DNA of 64,000 nt from Jejuia sp047345485 (GCF_047345485.1 NZ_JBLFEN010000004.1:186001-250000), one strand, 5' to 3'; numbered from the stretch's first letter, positions 8,432 through 17,761 are shown. Program-made: numbers and translations. The notes: generated from the letters alone by a model not told the origin.

Positions 8432-9496
8432 TTACGCTTTACTCTCTAGTTCACTCATAACCTCTACTAATGCTTTTACGCTATCTATAGGCAAAGCATT
8501 GTACATAGATGCTCTGTATCCGCCAACACTTCTGTGTCCGTTTACAGCACTAATACCAGCTTCTTTAAGCATAGTTTCAAAGGTTTCTTTTAAATTTTCG
8601 TTTTCTAAAGTGAATGTAGCATTCATTTGAGAACGATCTTCTTTAGCAGCAAACCCTTTAAAAAGTGGGTTTAAATCAATTTCAGAATACATTAAGCGTG
8701 CCTTTTTTTCGTTTTCTTTTTCAATAGCAGCTACACCACCTTGAGCCTTTAGCCACTCTAAAGTTAGCATAGATGTATAAACTGCGAAAACAGGAGGCGT
8801 ATTAAACATACTACCTTTGTCTATATGAATTTTATAATCCATCATAGAAGGAATTTTTCGAGATACTTTACCTAAAATGTCTTCTTTAACCACAACTAAA
8901 GTTGTACCTGCTGGCCCCATATTTTTTTGAGCACCAGCATATATAATTCCGAATTTTGAAAAATCTATTACGCGAGAAAAGATATCACTACTCATATCAC
9001 AAATCATTGGAATAGGAGAGTTAGGGAATTTTTTCATTTGTGTACCGTAAATTGTATTGTTTGAGGTACAGTGAAAATAATCGTAATTTTCTGGTATTTC
9101 AAAACCTTTTGGGATATAGTTGTAATTAGCACTTTGTGAGGAGCCTACTTCGTAAACATCGTCATAAATTTTAGCTTCTTTAATTGCTTTTGCAGACCAA
9201 GACCCTGTGTTTAAATATCCTGCTCTTTTTTCTAATAAGTTAAGAGCTACCATTAAAAACTGTGTGCTAGCACCACCTTGTAAAAAAAGAGCTTTGTAAC
9301 CTTTACCTTCTAAACCAAGTAGCTCTAAGGCTAATGCTCTTGCATTTTCCATAATATCAACAAAGGCTTTACTTCTATGTGATATTTCTAAAACAGATAA
9401 GCCACTGCCATCTAAATCAACAACGCCCTGAGACGCTTTTAATAATACTTCTGGTGGTAAAATACTTGGTCCTGCGCTAAAATTATGTTTTTTCAT
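8432..9496 (-). CDS. serC: Phosphoserine aminotransferase
   Basis: PLP enzyme converting 3-phosphohydroxypyruvate and glutamate to phosphoserine and 2-oxoglutarate; also used in pyridoxal phosphate synthesis in some bacteria. The 354-residue length is typical. Visible landmarks are HNFSAGPSILP at the N-terminus, the substrate loop LFLQGGAS, the PLP lysine in YAGAQKNMGPAG and the C-terminal GHRSVGGYRASMYNA. It starts at ATG 9496 and probably heads an operon with serA. Confidence 0.95.
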   Translation of the reverse strand: MKKHNFSAGPSILPPEVLLKASQGVVDLDGSGLSVLEISHRSKAFVDIMENARALALELLGLEGKGYKALFLQGGASTQFLMVALNLLEKRAGYLNTGSWSAKAIKEAKIYDDVYEVGSSQSANYNYIPKGFEIPENYDYFHCTSNNTIYGTQMKKFPNSPIPMICDMSSDIFSRVIDFSKFGIIYAGAQKNMGPAGTTLVVVKEDILGKVSRKIPSMMDYKIHIDKGSMFNTPPVFAVYTSMLTLEWLKAQGGVAAIEKENEKKARLMYSEIDLNPLFKGFAAKEDRSQMNATFTLENENLKETFETMLKEAGISAVNGHRSVGGYRASMYNALPIDSVKALVEVMSELESKA

Positions 9497-9576
9497 CTTT
9501 TTTTCTAGTGAAATTTAAAGATGCAAAGTTGATAATTAATTAAGTATTTTTTATTAAAAATTCAATAATTTTTTCG

Positions 9577-10635
9577 TCAAATTGATAATAAAAATTTAAT
9601 AGAATCTACACTATCCGCATAATCCCAAAGTTCAGGTTTTTGAGTTTGCCCAAACACTATTTCATTTTCTACAACACCTTTTGAAACAATACATTGAATT
9701 TGATGAGATTCAGCCTCTAATTTCTTTTTAAGGTTATCAAGCGTATCATAATATTCATAAAATGCTGTTGCAATAGGAGAACTATAGCTTTTATCTTCCT
9801 TAATCATAAAAAAACCATTCTCCAACATATCAAATTCACTCATTAAATACACTGCTTTATTATAGTCGTAATTATTGGCATATTTTGCTTTATTAATTAT
9901 GGGGTGCCAATGGTATATGGCTTCAAAAAATGCTGTAAAATCATAGTTTTTTGGTACAAATAATTTCGAAACATTTCTGCATCCTAAACCGTAATATCTA
10001 AAAATATCTTCAGAAAGATGTTGTAAGTCTTTAGTAGATTCTTTACCCGTTAATACAGCAACAGAATTTCTGTTATGTCTTATAATTGATGGTTTGCCTT
10101 TAAAATAATACTCAAAATAACGTGCGGTATTATCACTTCCGGTGGCTATTACTGCATCAAAATTTTCTAATTTCTCCTCGGTAAATTTTATACACCCTTT
10201 AAATTGTGGTGCAACGTGTTCTAGATATTTAGATAAATAGGGTAATAACTGTTTGTCATTAGAAGATTGTTTTATTAATACATGATGTCCAGAAATAAGT
10301 ACCGACAAAAAATCGTGAAACCCAACAAGCGGAATATTTCCCGCCATAATTACAGCTATAGTTTTAGGTGTTGTTTCCTTTATATCATAAGGCGCTAACC
10401 ATTTAGAAATGTTGGAAAACGTTAAGGCATTGGCCCACGAGTTGAGCGCAAATTGAATATTTTCTGCGGTAAACCACCCGTTATGTTCTTGTGCTAATTT
10501 TAGTTGATGTTTAAAACCATCAAAAAAAATAGCATTATGCGCAATATTATCATCTTTTTGGATGGTTTCTTCAGAAAATTGCCGGATAAAATCTCCTAGT
10601 TTTACAAAAGCACTAATTCTTTCTTGTAATTGCAT
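9577..10635 (-). CDS. LuxC-family acyl-CoA reductase
   Basis: A 352-residue protein of the LuxC/aldehyde-dehydrogenase superfamily. It has a nucleotide-binding segment (TIAVIMAGNIPLVGFHDFLSVLISGHHVLIKQS, about residues 91-124), a second glycine-rich site (AVIATGSDNTARYFEYYF) and the catalytic Cys in YYGLGCRNVSKLF. The expected reaction is NADPH-dependent reduction of an acyl-CoA to an aldehyde. In Bacteroidota genomes this gene commonly sits between serC/serA and a dicluster ferredoxin, as here. Its physiological substrate is not evident. Confidence 0.85.
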   Translation of the reverse strand: MQLQERISAFVKLGDFIRQFSEETIQKDDNIAHNAIFFDGFKHQLKLAQEHNGWFTAENIQFALNSWANALTFSNISKWLAPYDIKETTPKTIAVIMAGNIPLVGFHDFLSVLISGHHVLIKQSSNDKQLLPYLSKYLEHVAPQFKGCIKFTEEKLENFDAVIATGSDNTARYFEYYFKGKPSIIRHNRNSVAVLTGKESTKDLQHLSEDIFRYYGLGCRNVSKLFVPKNYDFTAFFEAIYHWHPIINKAKYANNYDYNKAVYLMSEFDMLENGFFMIKEDKSYSSPIATAFYEYYDTLDNLKKKLEAESHQIQCIVSKGVVENEIVFGQTQKPELWDYADSVDSIKFLLSI

Positions 10636-10642
10636 CCTTTAA

Positions 10643-10674
10643 TTTGGTTATGAATGGTTTTGGCTTTATTTTTG
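10643..10674 (+). promoter_or_regulatory. Bacteroidota-type promoter of the ferredoxin gene
   Basis: A -33 TTTG (10643-10646) and a -7 TATTTTTG (10667-10674) are separated by 20 bases, a close match to the TTTG/TAnnTTTG consensus. Transcription would start near 10680, leaving a leader of about 20 bases before the ATG at 10703. Confidence 0.7.
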
Positions 10675-10702
10675 CACTGCAAAGTTAGAAAGAAAAAACA
10701 CT

Positions 10703-11056
10703 ATGGCAATTATTATAACAGACGAATGTATAAACTGCGGTGCTTGCGAACCAGAGTGCCCAAATACAGCAATATATGAAGGTGCCGATGATTGGCGCTA
10801 TAAAGACGGAACCAGTTTAGAGGGTAAAGTTGTTTTAACTAATGGAACAGAGGTTGATGCTGATGAAGCACAAGAGCCTGTAAGTGATGAGCTTTACTAT
10901 ATTGTACCTGATAAATGTACAGAATGTAAGGGGTTTCATGATGAGCCACAATGTGCAGCAGTATGTCCTGTAGATTGTTGTGTGCCTGATGAAGATGTTG
11001 TAGAGACAGAAGAGGAGCTATTAGCAAAGCAAAAGTTTATGCATCCTGATGGTTAA
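10703..11056 (+). CDS. 4Fe-4S dicluster ferredoxin
   Basis: A 117-residue acidic electron carrier with two 4Fe-4S cluster motifs: CINCGACEPECP at residues 9-20 and CTECKGFHDEPQCAAVCP later in the chain, the second with the long insertion between Cys 2 and 3 typical of this ferredoxin type. An extra CC pair follows the second motif. It is divergent from the acyl-CoA reductase, with the promoter in the 67-base gap, and may supply electrons to an as yet unknown partner. Confidence 0.92.
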   Translation: MAIIITDECINCGACEPECPNTAIYEGADDWRYKDGTSLEGKVVLTNGTEVDADEAQEPVSDELYYIVPDKCTECKGFHDEPQCAAVCPVDCCVPDEDVVETEEELLAKQKFMHPDG

Positions 11057-11082
11057 TTAAACAAAAAACACCAAAGAATATT

Positions 11083-11114
11083 AAATCCCGAACTTTTAGT
11101 TTGGGATTTTTTTT
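11083..11114 (+). terminator. Rho-independent terminator of the ferredoxin gene
   Basis: AAATCCC pairs with GGGATTT, extended by AACT / AGTT around one mismatch, with a T8 tail. Confidence 0.85.
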
Positions 11115-11661
11115 ATTTTATGTTTTCTTTTAATTTGAAACTATTCTTTTATAAAAACATCTAAATTCTGCTTGTTAATGATATAGTATTTTAAAACAAA
11201 AATATATCTTAATATAGTCGATATAATCTAAATAAACGTAACGTCTTTAAACAATATTAATACTAACTTAGGGAATGGAGAACAGTATTCTTTGAAAAAA
11301 TATGCAAATGGAATTTAAGATAATTAGTGGAGAAAAGATCATCTGAAAATATTACTCTATTAGAAAAAATTTATCATGAAAACAAGACTTAAAGAATGTT
11401 AGTATAGTCAAAAGCTTTAATGCCCCATCCAAATACAATTCTTAAAAAAGAATTTATATTATAAACCTACAAGACTCTTCAATATAATAAAATTACTGAT
11501 TCGTTATAATTACAAAATGAACACTTAATCGAATAAAAATCACTAATTCATTTTTTTTTTTATATATTGTTATATAATAATACAGATTATTCTCTCATCT
11601 TTACGTTAATTTGTAGTTATTAAATTACTTTTTTTTAATCATAATACTATACCCCAAAACT
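11115..11661. other. Long AT-rich intergenic region
   Basis: About 550 bases with no open frame of useful length on either strand, no recognisable decayed gene and no clear repeat. A poly-T tract (11550-11561) and several short AT palindromes are present. The promoter of the secreted protein at 11662 must lie in its right end, but I see no clean TAnnTTTG site there. Confidence 0.5.
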
Positions 11662-12345
11662 ATGATACGCAAATTGATGTTTTTATTTTTTTGTAATATT
11701 TGTTTTTCCCAAATTGGAATTAACACTACATCTCCTACTAAAACTTTAGACATTAATGGAGAATTACGAATTAGAACTTTACCTATAAATAATATAGCTA
11801 CAAGCGTTTTAACAGCAGATACTGATGGTAATATTTCAAAATCACAAGCATTCGTGCTATGGGAAGTAGACTCACAAGTAGCAAGTCTCCCAATAAATAG
11901 AACAACTAGTGCTCAAACCATAATCGATAATATTGATTTAGGATTATCTTTAACCGTTAATATACCAGCTAATGTAGAAGCCAGAATAATTATAAACTAT
12001 TCAGTGCCCATTGGTATATCTTCATTTACAGAACCAGTGGGTTATTATGGTATTAGATTCCTTAAAGATGGTACAGAAGCCCCTGCAGGATCAAGAAAAT
12101 ATTCCGTATTGAATAATAGTGATAATCAAGAAGAAACTGCCAATATGGTAACTGTTTCAAACGTTTTTACAGAGAATCTTACTGCTTCAACAGTTGATAG
12201 AACCTTTACATATACTTTAAATGGATATATTGAGCAGTTGCGATCTGGTACTTCTCATAATTATAGATTTAACATGTGGGATTCTGTACCACCTAATTTT
12301 AATTGGGGAAGAGCTACAATAACAAAAACTGTTTATATTAAATAA
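11662..12345 (+). CDS. Secreted protein with tail-fibre-like repeat head
   Basis: A 227-residue protein with a signal peptide (MIRKLMFLFFCNICFSQ) followed at once by IGINTTSPTKTLDINGELRIRTLP, a repeat motif common at the start of large secreted Bacteroidota proteins and similar to phage tail-fibre head repeats. The rest (about residues 70-227) looks like a beta-sandwich with no catalytic motif. It ends 10 bases from the convergent gene at 12356. Function unknown. Confidence 0.75.
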   Translation: MIRKLMFLFFCNICFSQIGINTTSPTKTLDINGELRIRTLPINNIATSVLTADTDGNISKSQAFVLWEVDSQVASLPINRTTSAQTIIDNIDLGLSLTVNIPANVEARIIINYSVPIGISSFTEPVGYYGIRFLKDGTEAPAGSRKYSVLNNSDNQEETANMVTVSNVFTENLTASTVDRTFTYTLNGYIEQLRSGTSHNYRFNMWDSVPPNFNWGRATITKTVYIK

Positions 12346-12355
12346 GATATCCTTA

Positions 12356-13828
12356 CTAATTATTTTCACCATCAAAAGTTTTCATCTCCAAAGAAGGCTC
12401 TAAAATCCTTTCGTTATCCCAAATGCTTTTTTCATATTTACTTAATTTGATATAAGGTGCTTTTTCAGCTTGTATTTCAGTTTCAAAATCTGCAATACTA
12501 AGAGTGTTATGCCTTGTAACTAAAAGTTCAAACTCGTTTTTGTTTTCGCCTTCAATTGTAAAATCAAAACTCACTTTATTTTTAGTGCTACTATTTTCTA
12601 TAAATTTTAAGGGACGACTTACATAAAAATAATTTCCAGTACTGCTTTTAATATATTTTGGGTAGTATCTTTGGCTGCTATCTTTTTCAAAAATAATAGT
12701 GCCTTTACTCTTATTCTCAATATATTTTACACCTAGTAGTAGGCGTAAATTAACCTTTTGTCCATGCCTGTCTTTATAATAATTATAATTAACTCTAGTT
12801 ATGGCGTAAGTATCATCAGCAATATATAGTTGTCCTGTGTATTTAGCTTTTCCCTTTCTTGGATAAAACGTTAAAATATAAGTAAGTACACCATTATTAT
12901 AAGCCATATCCTCAAATTTGTAATCATACAAATCAGTATCTAAAATTTTATTTAGAAAAGAATTTTCATAAAATTGTGCACGATTTAATATGTATTTTGT
13001 TTCATCATTTAAATAAGAAACGGTAAACTCATTTTTAACATTATCTTTAAAGTCGTCATCATTTAAAGCTAAAGAATCTTCAATTTTAAACAACCCAGTT
13101 TTCAACTTGTATGTTTTAGTGGTGTCTAAATATTTTAGAATGATGTTTTGCATTTTTTCTTGTATGTTATCAATAGAAAAGTCATTTTTATGGTCTAAAA
13201 GTTCAGTAGCTTTTTCAATTTTTAACTTAATACTATCTTTATTCAAAATATATACAGCACCTTTAAAATCAACAAATTGCACCATATTACTGTTTTTTAC
13301 ATGATTTACAAGTGTGTGTAAACTACTATTTACACCTTCCAATTGCTTTTTTTTAACATCTGATGCCTTATCAATTTCAAACTCTAAATTTTTAAAATCC
13401 GCATTGTATTTACTACGCTTAAATACATTATAGTATTGTAAATCTAAATTATAATTATCTACAATCTTAGCCTTTACTTTAGCAATTATTGTATTGGCGT
13501 TTGGTGCTGTGGTGCTAATAAATACTTCGTCTAGTTTATTTATGGCTTGTTGTAGTTCTATAATAAAATTCAATTTTTTTATAGCTGCTATTGTAAGGGT
13601 TTTATTTTCGTAGCCCATACACGAAATACTTATAAGTTTGGTGTCTTTTTTATAAGCAACAGTGAAAAAACCTTCATCGTTAGAGATAACACCAGCATAT
13701 GCTCCTGTTTTTATATTAGCATAGGGTATAGTTTGTTTTGTTGATGTATCAATAAGTTTTGCTGTTATATTTTGAGATAGTATTGAAAAACTTACTAAAA
13801 GTAAAAGGAGTGTGATTTTAAATTTCAT
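12356..13828 (-). CDS. Carboxypeptidase-like regulatory domain protein, exported
   Basis: I start it at the ATG at 13828 (MKFKITLLLLLVSFSILSQ), which begins directly with a signal peptide; an ATG 14 codons upstream adds a non-hydrophobic extension. After the signal comes a CarboxypepD_reg-like beta-sandwich (ITAKLIDTSTKQTIPYANIKTG to IIELQQAINKLDEVFIS, about residues 20-105). The remaining 380 residues are a Bacteroidota-specific outer-membrane or periplasmic region of unknown function rich in Tyr, Asn and Lys. It may belong to the group that includes DUF5686-type proteins, but I cannot confirm this. Confidence 0.8.
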   Translation of the reverse strand: MKFKITLLLLLVSFSILSQNITAKLIDTSTKQTIPYANIKTGAYAGVISNDEGFFTVAYKKDTKLISISCMGYENKTLTIAAIKKLNFIIELQQAINKLDEVFISTTAPNANTIIAKVKAKIVDNYNLDLQYYNVFKRSKYNADFKNLEFEIDKASDVKKKQLEGVNSSLHTLVNHVKNSNMVQFVDFKGAVYILNKDSIKLKIEKATELLDHKNDFSIDNIQEKMQNIILKYLDTTKTYKLKTGLFKIEDSLALNDDDFKDNVKNEFTVSYLNDETKYILNRAQFYENSFLNKILDTDLYDYKFEDMAYNNGVLTYILTFYPRKGKAKYTGQLYIADDTYAITRVNYNYYKDRHGQKVNLRLLLGVKYIENKSKGTIIFEKDSSQRYYPKYIKSSTGNYFYVSRPLKFIENSSTKNKVSFDFTIEGENKNEFELLVTRHNTLSIADFETEIQAEKAPYIKLSKYEKSIWDNERILEPSLEMKTFDGENN

Positions 13829-13984
13829 TTTGATTTTTTGATTGATGCTATATGATGTTGCACAAGGCAAATTAAATAATGTTGCAGTCTAAACGGATAT
13901 TTTAAAAAGTATTTAACTTTTAATTAATGGTTTTTGCCAAAACAATCTTAAAAACACTTGGATAAATTTTTCTTTTTTATTGTC

Positions 13985-13992
13985 TACATTTG
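13985..13992 (+). promoter_or_regulatory. TAnnTTTG -7 element before ychF
   Basis: TACATTTG lies 20 bases before the ychF ATG, a perfect -7 box; a TTG about 24 bases upstream is only a loose -33 match. Confidence 0.5.
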
Positions 13993-14012
13993 CACTCGCA
14001 AAAATCTTTATT

Positions 14013-15107
14013 ATGAAAGCTGGAATTGTAGGATTACCAAACGTTGGAAAATCGACTTTATTTAATTGTTTATCAAATGCAAAAGCGCAAAGTGCAAACT
14101 TTCCATTTTGTACCATAGAGCCTAATATTGGTGTGGTAAATGTTCCAGATCCACGTTTAGAAAAATTAGAATCACTAGTAAATCCTGAGCGTGTAATGCC
14201 AGCAACAGTTGAAATTGTAGATATTGCAGGTTTAGTAAAAGGCGCAAGTAAGGGTGAAGGTTTAGGTAACCAATTTTTAGGAAACATAAGAGAAACAGAC
14301 GCTATTTTACATGTGTTACGCTGTTTTGATAATGATAATATTGTACATGTAGATGGTAGTGTAGACCCAATTAGAGATAAAGAAACTATTGATATGGAAC
14401 TGCAGTTAAAAGATTTAGAAACTGCCGAGAAAAAACTAGATAAGGTAAAGCGTGCTGCAAAAACAGGAAATAAAGATGCCCAAAAAGAAGAGGCTATTCT
14501 CTTAAAAATTAAAGAAGGTTTAGAGGCAGGTACATCAGTTAGAGCTATAGATTTTAGTGAAGATGATCGTGATGAGTTTGTAATACCATTACAATTTATA
14601 ACTGATAAACCTGTAATGTATGTATGTAATGTAGATGAAGGTGCAGCAGTTTCTGGTAACGCTTATGTAGATAAAGTAAAAACTGCTGTAAAAGACGAAA
14701 ATGCAGAAGTTTTAGTTTTAGCAGTAGGTACAGAAGCAGATATTAATGAATTAGATGATTACGAAGAGCGCCAAATGTTTTTACAAGATATAGGTTTAGA
14801 AGAACCAGGTTCTGCAAAATTAATTAGAAGCGCTTATAAATTATTAAACCAACAAACCTATTTTACTGCTGGTGTAAAAGAGGTACGCGCTTGGACTGTA
14901 GATGTTGGTGCTAGTGCGCCACAAGCCGCAGGTGTAATACATACCGATTTTGAAAAAGGTTTTATTCGTGCAGAGGTTATTGCTTACAATGATTATGTGT
15001 CATTTGGTAGTGAAGCCAAAGTAAAAGAAGCAGGTAAAATGAGAGTAGAAGGTAAAAATTACATTGTTAAGGATGGTGATGTTATGCATTTTCTGTTTAA
15101 TGTATAA
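14013..15107 (+). CDS. ychF: Redox-regulated ATPase YchF (Obg-related)
   Basis: A 364-residue P-loop ATPase of the Obg/YchF group, which hydrolyses ATP rather than GTP and binds ribosomes. The start at 14013 puts MKAGIVGLPNVGKST at the N-terminus as in the whole family; the frame opens 11 codons earlier but that part overlaps the -7 promoter element. Landmarks are the P-loop GLPNVGKST, the switch II DIAGLVKGAS, and the C-terminal TGS domain with AWTVDVGASAPQAAGVIHTDFEKGFIRAEV. The C-terminus ends normally in HFLFNV. Confidence 0.96.
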   Translation: MKAGIVGLPNVGKSTLFNCLSNAKAQSANFPFCTIEPNIGVVNVPDPRLEKLESLVNPERVMPATVEIVDIAGLVKGASKGEGLGNQFLGNIRETDAILHVLRCFDNDNIVHVDGSVDPIRDKETIDMELQLKDLETAEKKLDKVKRAAKTGNKDAQKEEAILLKIKEGLEAGTSVRAIDFSEDDRDEFVIPLQFITDKPVMYVCNVDEGAAVSGNAYVDKVKTAVKDENAEVLVLAVGTEADINELDDYEERQMFLQDIGLEEPGSAKLIRSAYKLLNQQTYFTAGVKEVRAWTVDVGASAPQAAGVIHTDFEKGFIRAEVIAYNDYVSFGSEAKVKEAGKMRVEGKNYIVKDGDVMHFLFNV

Positions 15108-15197
15108 ATATTCTAAGTATATAAGTGACAAAACAGTTTAGGTAGTGTCGTAATAGATACATCACTTTAACTTCATACCATAACACTTAAAAAAAAT

Positions 15198-15692
15198 ATG
15201 CCCTTAATTGAAGTGCAAACCGAGATTAACGCAGACATACAAACATGCTTTGATTTAGCACGAGACGTTGGATTTTATCAAAAATCTTTAAAAAAAACAA
15301 TAGAAATACCTATTGCAGGTAAAATATCAGGATTAATTGAAAAAGGAGATTACGTAACTTGGGAAACGAATCACCTTGTATTTACACAACTCTTGGTGTT
15401 AAAAGTTTCCGAGTTTATTAATCCCGTTTTGTTTGTAGACGAAATGGTAAAAGGTGACTTTAAATCTTACAGACACGAACATATATTCAAGAATAATAAA
15501 AATGGAACTATAATGACAGATAGGTTTTATTTTAAGTCTCCTTATGGTATTATAGGTAAAATTGTAGACGAAATTATTTTAAAACGATACATGCGTAAGC
15601 TTATTATAACGAGAAATAAAGCTTTAAAAATAAAAGCGGAACAAATAGCAGCAAAACAAAAAATAGAAGTACTAAGTAAAATGAGTTTTTGA
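15198..15692 (+). CDS. SRPBCC-family ligand-binding protein, copy 1
   Basis: A 164-residue SRPBCC (START/polyketide cyclase-like) fold protein: MPLIEVQTEI as the first strand, TCFDLARDVGFY as the first helix, EKGDYVTWETNHL, FVDEMVKGDFKSYRHEHIF and a long basic C-terminal helix. Members bind hydrophobic ligands in a helix-grip cavity; the ligand is unknown. It is about 55% identical by eye to the protein at 16239, so the two are paralogues separated by a MITE-like element. Confidence 0.82.
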   Translation: MPLIEVQTEINADIQTCFDLARDVGFYQKSLKKTIEIPIAGKISGLIEKGDYVTWETNHLVFTQLLVLKVSEFINPVLFVDEMVKGDFKSYRHEHIFKNNKNGTIMTDRFYFKSPYGIIGKIVDEIILKRYMRKLIITRNKALKIKAEQIAAKQKIEVLSKMSF

Positions 15693-15759
15693 AATAATTA
15701 CGTCTTTTATTATGAGGTGAAATTTGTTTTTTATGTAGCGATAATCATAAAAAATAATA

Positions 15760-15945
15760 TAACCAGTTGTGAATTTTGAGTTGAAATAAACAGTGTAATG
15801 TCAGTTCGAGTGATTTTTTTGATAAAAAAATCGTAACGAGAACCAATTTATATTAAAAATTCTTATTCTCGATACAAATTTCACTCATTTCAATCGTGAA
15901 ATTCACTCGAATTGAAAGAGTTTTTTCAAAATGCACAACAGGTTA
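15760..15945. repeat. MITE-like element, copy 1
   Basis: A 186-bp non-coding element bounded by 20-bp terminal inverted repeats with two mismatches (left TAACCAGTTGTGAATTTTGA). Inside are further inverted segments (ACGAGAA / TTCTCG; AATTTCAC / GTGAAATT; GTTCGAGTGA / TCACTCGAATT), so the whole element folds on itself. A second copy, over 90% identical by eye, lies at 59917-60102. No transposase is nearby. Confidence 0.85.
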
Positions 15946-16201
15946 ACATAGTTTAATACAACTAGTTTTTTTAAAAATAAACTAGTATAAATACTTCTTC
16001 AGAGTTTAGGGATATCAGTTGCGGTACATGTCTGTTTTTATCAAAATTTAGCTTTATGAAAGGATTTTCTTAATATGATTAAGTATGACTTGTTAGTGAA
16101 GTTTAAGTAGACTAGTCGGGTAAAATCAGTTTAAAAATAAACCTATAATTAAAATATTTATTATTGATGGTGTAATTTCTCGTATACTTGTAAGATTTTA
16201 G

Positions 16202-16209
16202 TACTTTTG
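16202..16209 (+). promoter_or_regulatory. -7 element for SRPBCC copy 2
   Basis: TACTTTTG matches TAnnTTTG exactly and lies 29 bases before the ATG at 16239. The copy 1 gene lacks the same upstream sequence, so the two paralogues appear to be separately controlled. Confidence 0.5.
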
Positions 16210-16238
16210 CTGACTAAGATAAAACCAAACAAAATACA

Positions 16239-16745
16239 ATGCCGTTAATAGAAATTGAAACTGAAATACATTGTGATACTAAAACATGTTTTGATCTCGC
16301 TAGAAACATTGATGTGCATACTGAATCTTTAAAGCATACAGATGAAATTCCCGTTGCTGGAAAAACTACAGGACTAATCGAGTTAGGAGAGTGGGTAAGT
16401 TGGGAAGCTAAGCATTTTGGTTTTGTACAGCATTTAACTTCAAAAATTACTGAAATGAAAAGTCCACATTATTTTGTAGACGAAATGGTTTTTGGTGCTT
16501 TTAAATCGTTTAGGCACGAACATATTTTTGATAAAACAAAAAACGGAACGTTAATGGTGGATAAGTTTTATTTCGAATCTCCTTTAGGGGCTTTGGGGCA
16601 AGTAGCTAACGCCTTATTTCTTAAACGCTACATGACTAAACTTTTAAAGAAAAGAAATGAATTGTTAAAGCAAAAAGCAGAAGATGTTTGCTGTAATAAG
16701 GGTAATGTAAAGTCACTTTATATAAATGAAATGGTAGAATTATAA
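16239..16745 (+). CDS. SRPBCC-family ligand-binding protein, copy 2
   Basis: A 168-residue paralogue of the 15198 protein with the same landmarks (MPLIEIETEI, TCFDLARNIDVH, ELGEWVSWEAKHFGF, FVDEMVFGAFKSFRHEHIF, KRYMTKLLKKRN). It shares the SRPBCC helix-grip fold and presumably binds a small hydrophobic ligand. The pair arose by tandem duplication; the MITE-like repeat now sits between them. The C-terminal tail (after KAEDVCCNKG) differs. Confidence 0.82.
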   Translation: MPLIEIETEIHCDTKTCFDLARNIDVHTESLKHTDEIPVAGKTTGLIELGEWVSWEAKHFGFVQHLTSKITEMKSPHYFVDEMVFGAFKSFRHEHIFDKTKNGTLMVDKFYFESPLGALGQVANALFLKRYMTKLLKKRNELLKQKAEDVCCNKGNVKSLYINEMVEL

Positions 16746-16846
16746 AACCATAATAAATACAATATTCCACTTAAATAGTTCCAAAAACACGTGTGTTGAA
16801 TGTCGTAATTTCCTGATAAAATAAAATATTGCCAAAACTAGTATGA

Positions 16847-16854
16847 TACTTTTG
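16847..16854 (+). promoter_or_regulatory. -7 element of the DMT transporter, nearly leaderless
   Basis: TACTTTTG ends only 4 bases before the ATG at 16859, so a start of transcription at the usual distance would fall at or within a few bases of the start codon. Confidence 0.5.
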
Positions 16855-16858
16855 TGTC

Positions 16859-17761
16859 ATGGAAGTAAAAAAACGGTTTTGGTATGGTATTGCTATTGGA
16901 GTTTTGGGCGTAGTGCTTTTTTCTTCAAAGGCAGTAATGGTAAAAATAGCTTATCAATATAATGTAGATGCTATAAGTATATTATTACTTCGCATGTTGT
17001 TTTCTTTTCCGTTTTACATAGTAATTGCATGTGTTAACAGAAAAACTAATACTAATAAAAATAGCTCTAAGGATTGGTTTTGGTTACTGTTTTTTGGTTT
17101 TATTGGTTATTATTTAGCTAGTTATTTCGATTTTGTGGGCTTAACTTATATCAAAGCAAGTTTAGAAAGAATAATTCTATTTCTATACCCTACAATGGTG
17201 CTATTGCTAAATAGACTTTTTTTAAAGCAAAAAATCACCAAAATTCAATCTATAGCCATTGCGTTTACGTATTTAGGGATAGTAATAGCATTTAGAGATG
17301 AGGTGCAAATTTCTGGAGATAAAACAATTTTAGGGGGCGTTTTTATTTTGTTAAGTGCCTTAACCTATGCGTCTTACTTGGTAGGTAGCGGTTGGTTAAT
17401 TCCAAAATTTGGGGTTGTAAAATTTACGGCATATGCAATGCTTACTTCATGTGTTTGTGTGTTTGTTCATTATGCTTTTATAAACGAAACTAATCTATTA
17501 AGTTTCTCATGGGAAGTCTATCTTCTTGGATTTTTAATTGCTGTTTTTGCAACAGTAATACCTTCATTTTTAGTGTCAACATCAATTAAAATGATTAGTT
17601 CATCAAATTTTGCAGTCATATCAGGTGTTGGGCCTATTTCAACAATAATATTAGCTGCTATATTTCTAAATGAAAGATTAACTTTAATGCAACTATTTGG
17701 TGCTTTGGTAGTTATAGTTGGTATTTTATTTGTTTCACTAAAAAGACAAAATAAACCGTAG
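16859..17761 (+). CDS. DMT-superfamily (EamA) transporter
   Basis: A 300-residue integral membrane protein with about ten hydrophobic segments arranged as two EamA repeats (first about residues 7-145, second about 155-293, each ending in a VGILFV-type helix). The second repeat has SSNFAVISGVGPISTIILAAIFLNERLT, the typical P/G-rich helix followed by a conserved Glu in a loop. EamA proteins export or exchange metabolites such as amino acids; the substrate cannot be told. It may be translated from a nearly leaderless mRNA. Confidence 0.88.
   Translation: MEVKKRFWYGIAIGVLGVVLFSSKAVMVKIAYQYNVDAISILLLRMLFSFPFYIVIACVNRKTNTNKNSSKDWFWLLFFGFIGYYLASYFDFVGLTYIKASLERIILFLYPTMVLLLNRLFLKQKITKIQSIAIAFTYLGIVIAFRDEVQISGDKTILGGVFILLSALTYASYLVGSGWLIPKFGVVKFTAYAMLTSCVCVFVHYAFINETNLLSFSWEVYLLGFLIAVFATVIPSFLVSTSIKMISSSNFAVISGVGPISTIILAAIFLNERLTLMQLFGALVVIVGILFVSLKRQNKP

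Noticed and set aside
15800..15830. T-loop-like GTTCGAG inside the MITE-like element
   Set aside because: No anticodon arm or acceptor stem around it; it is part of the internal inverted repeat.
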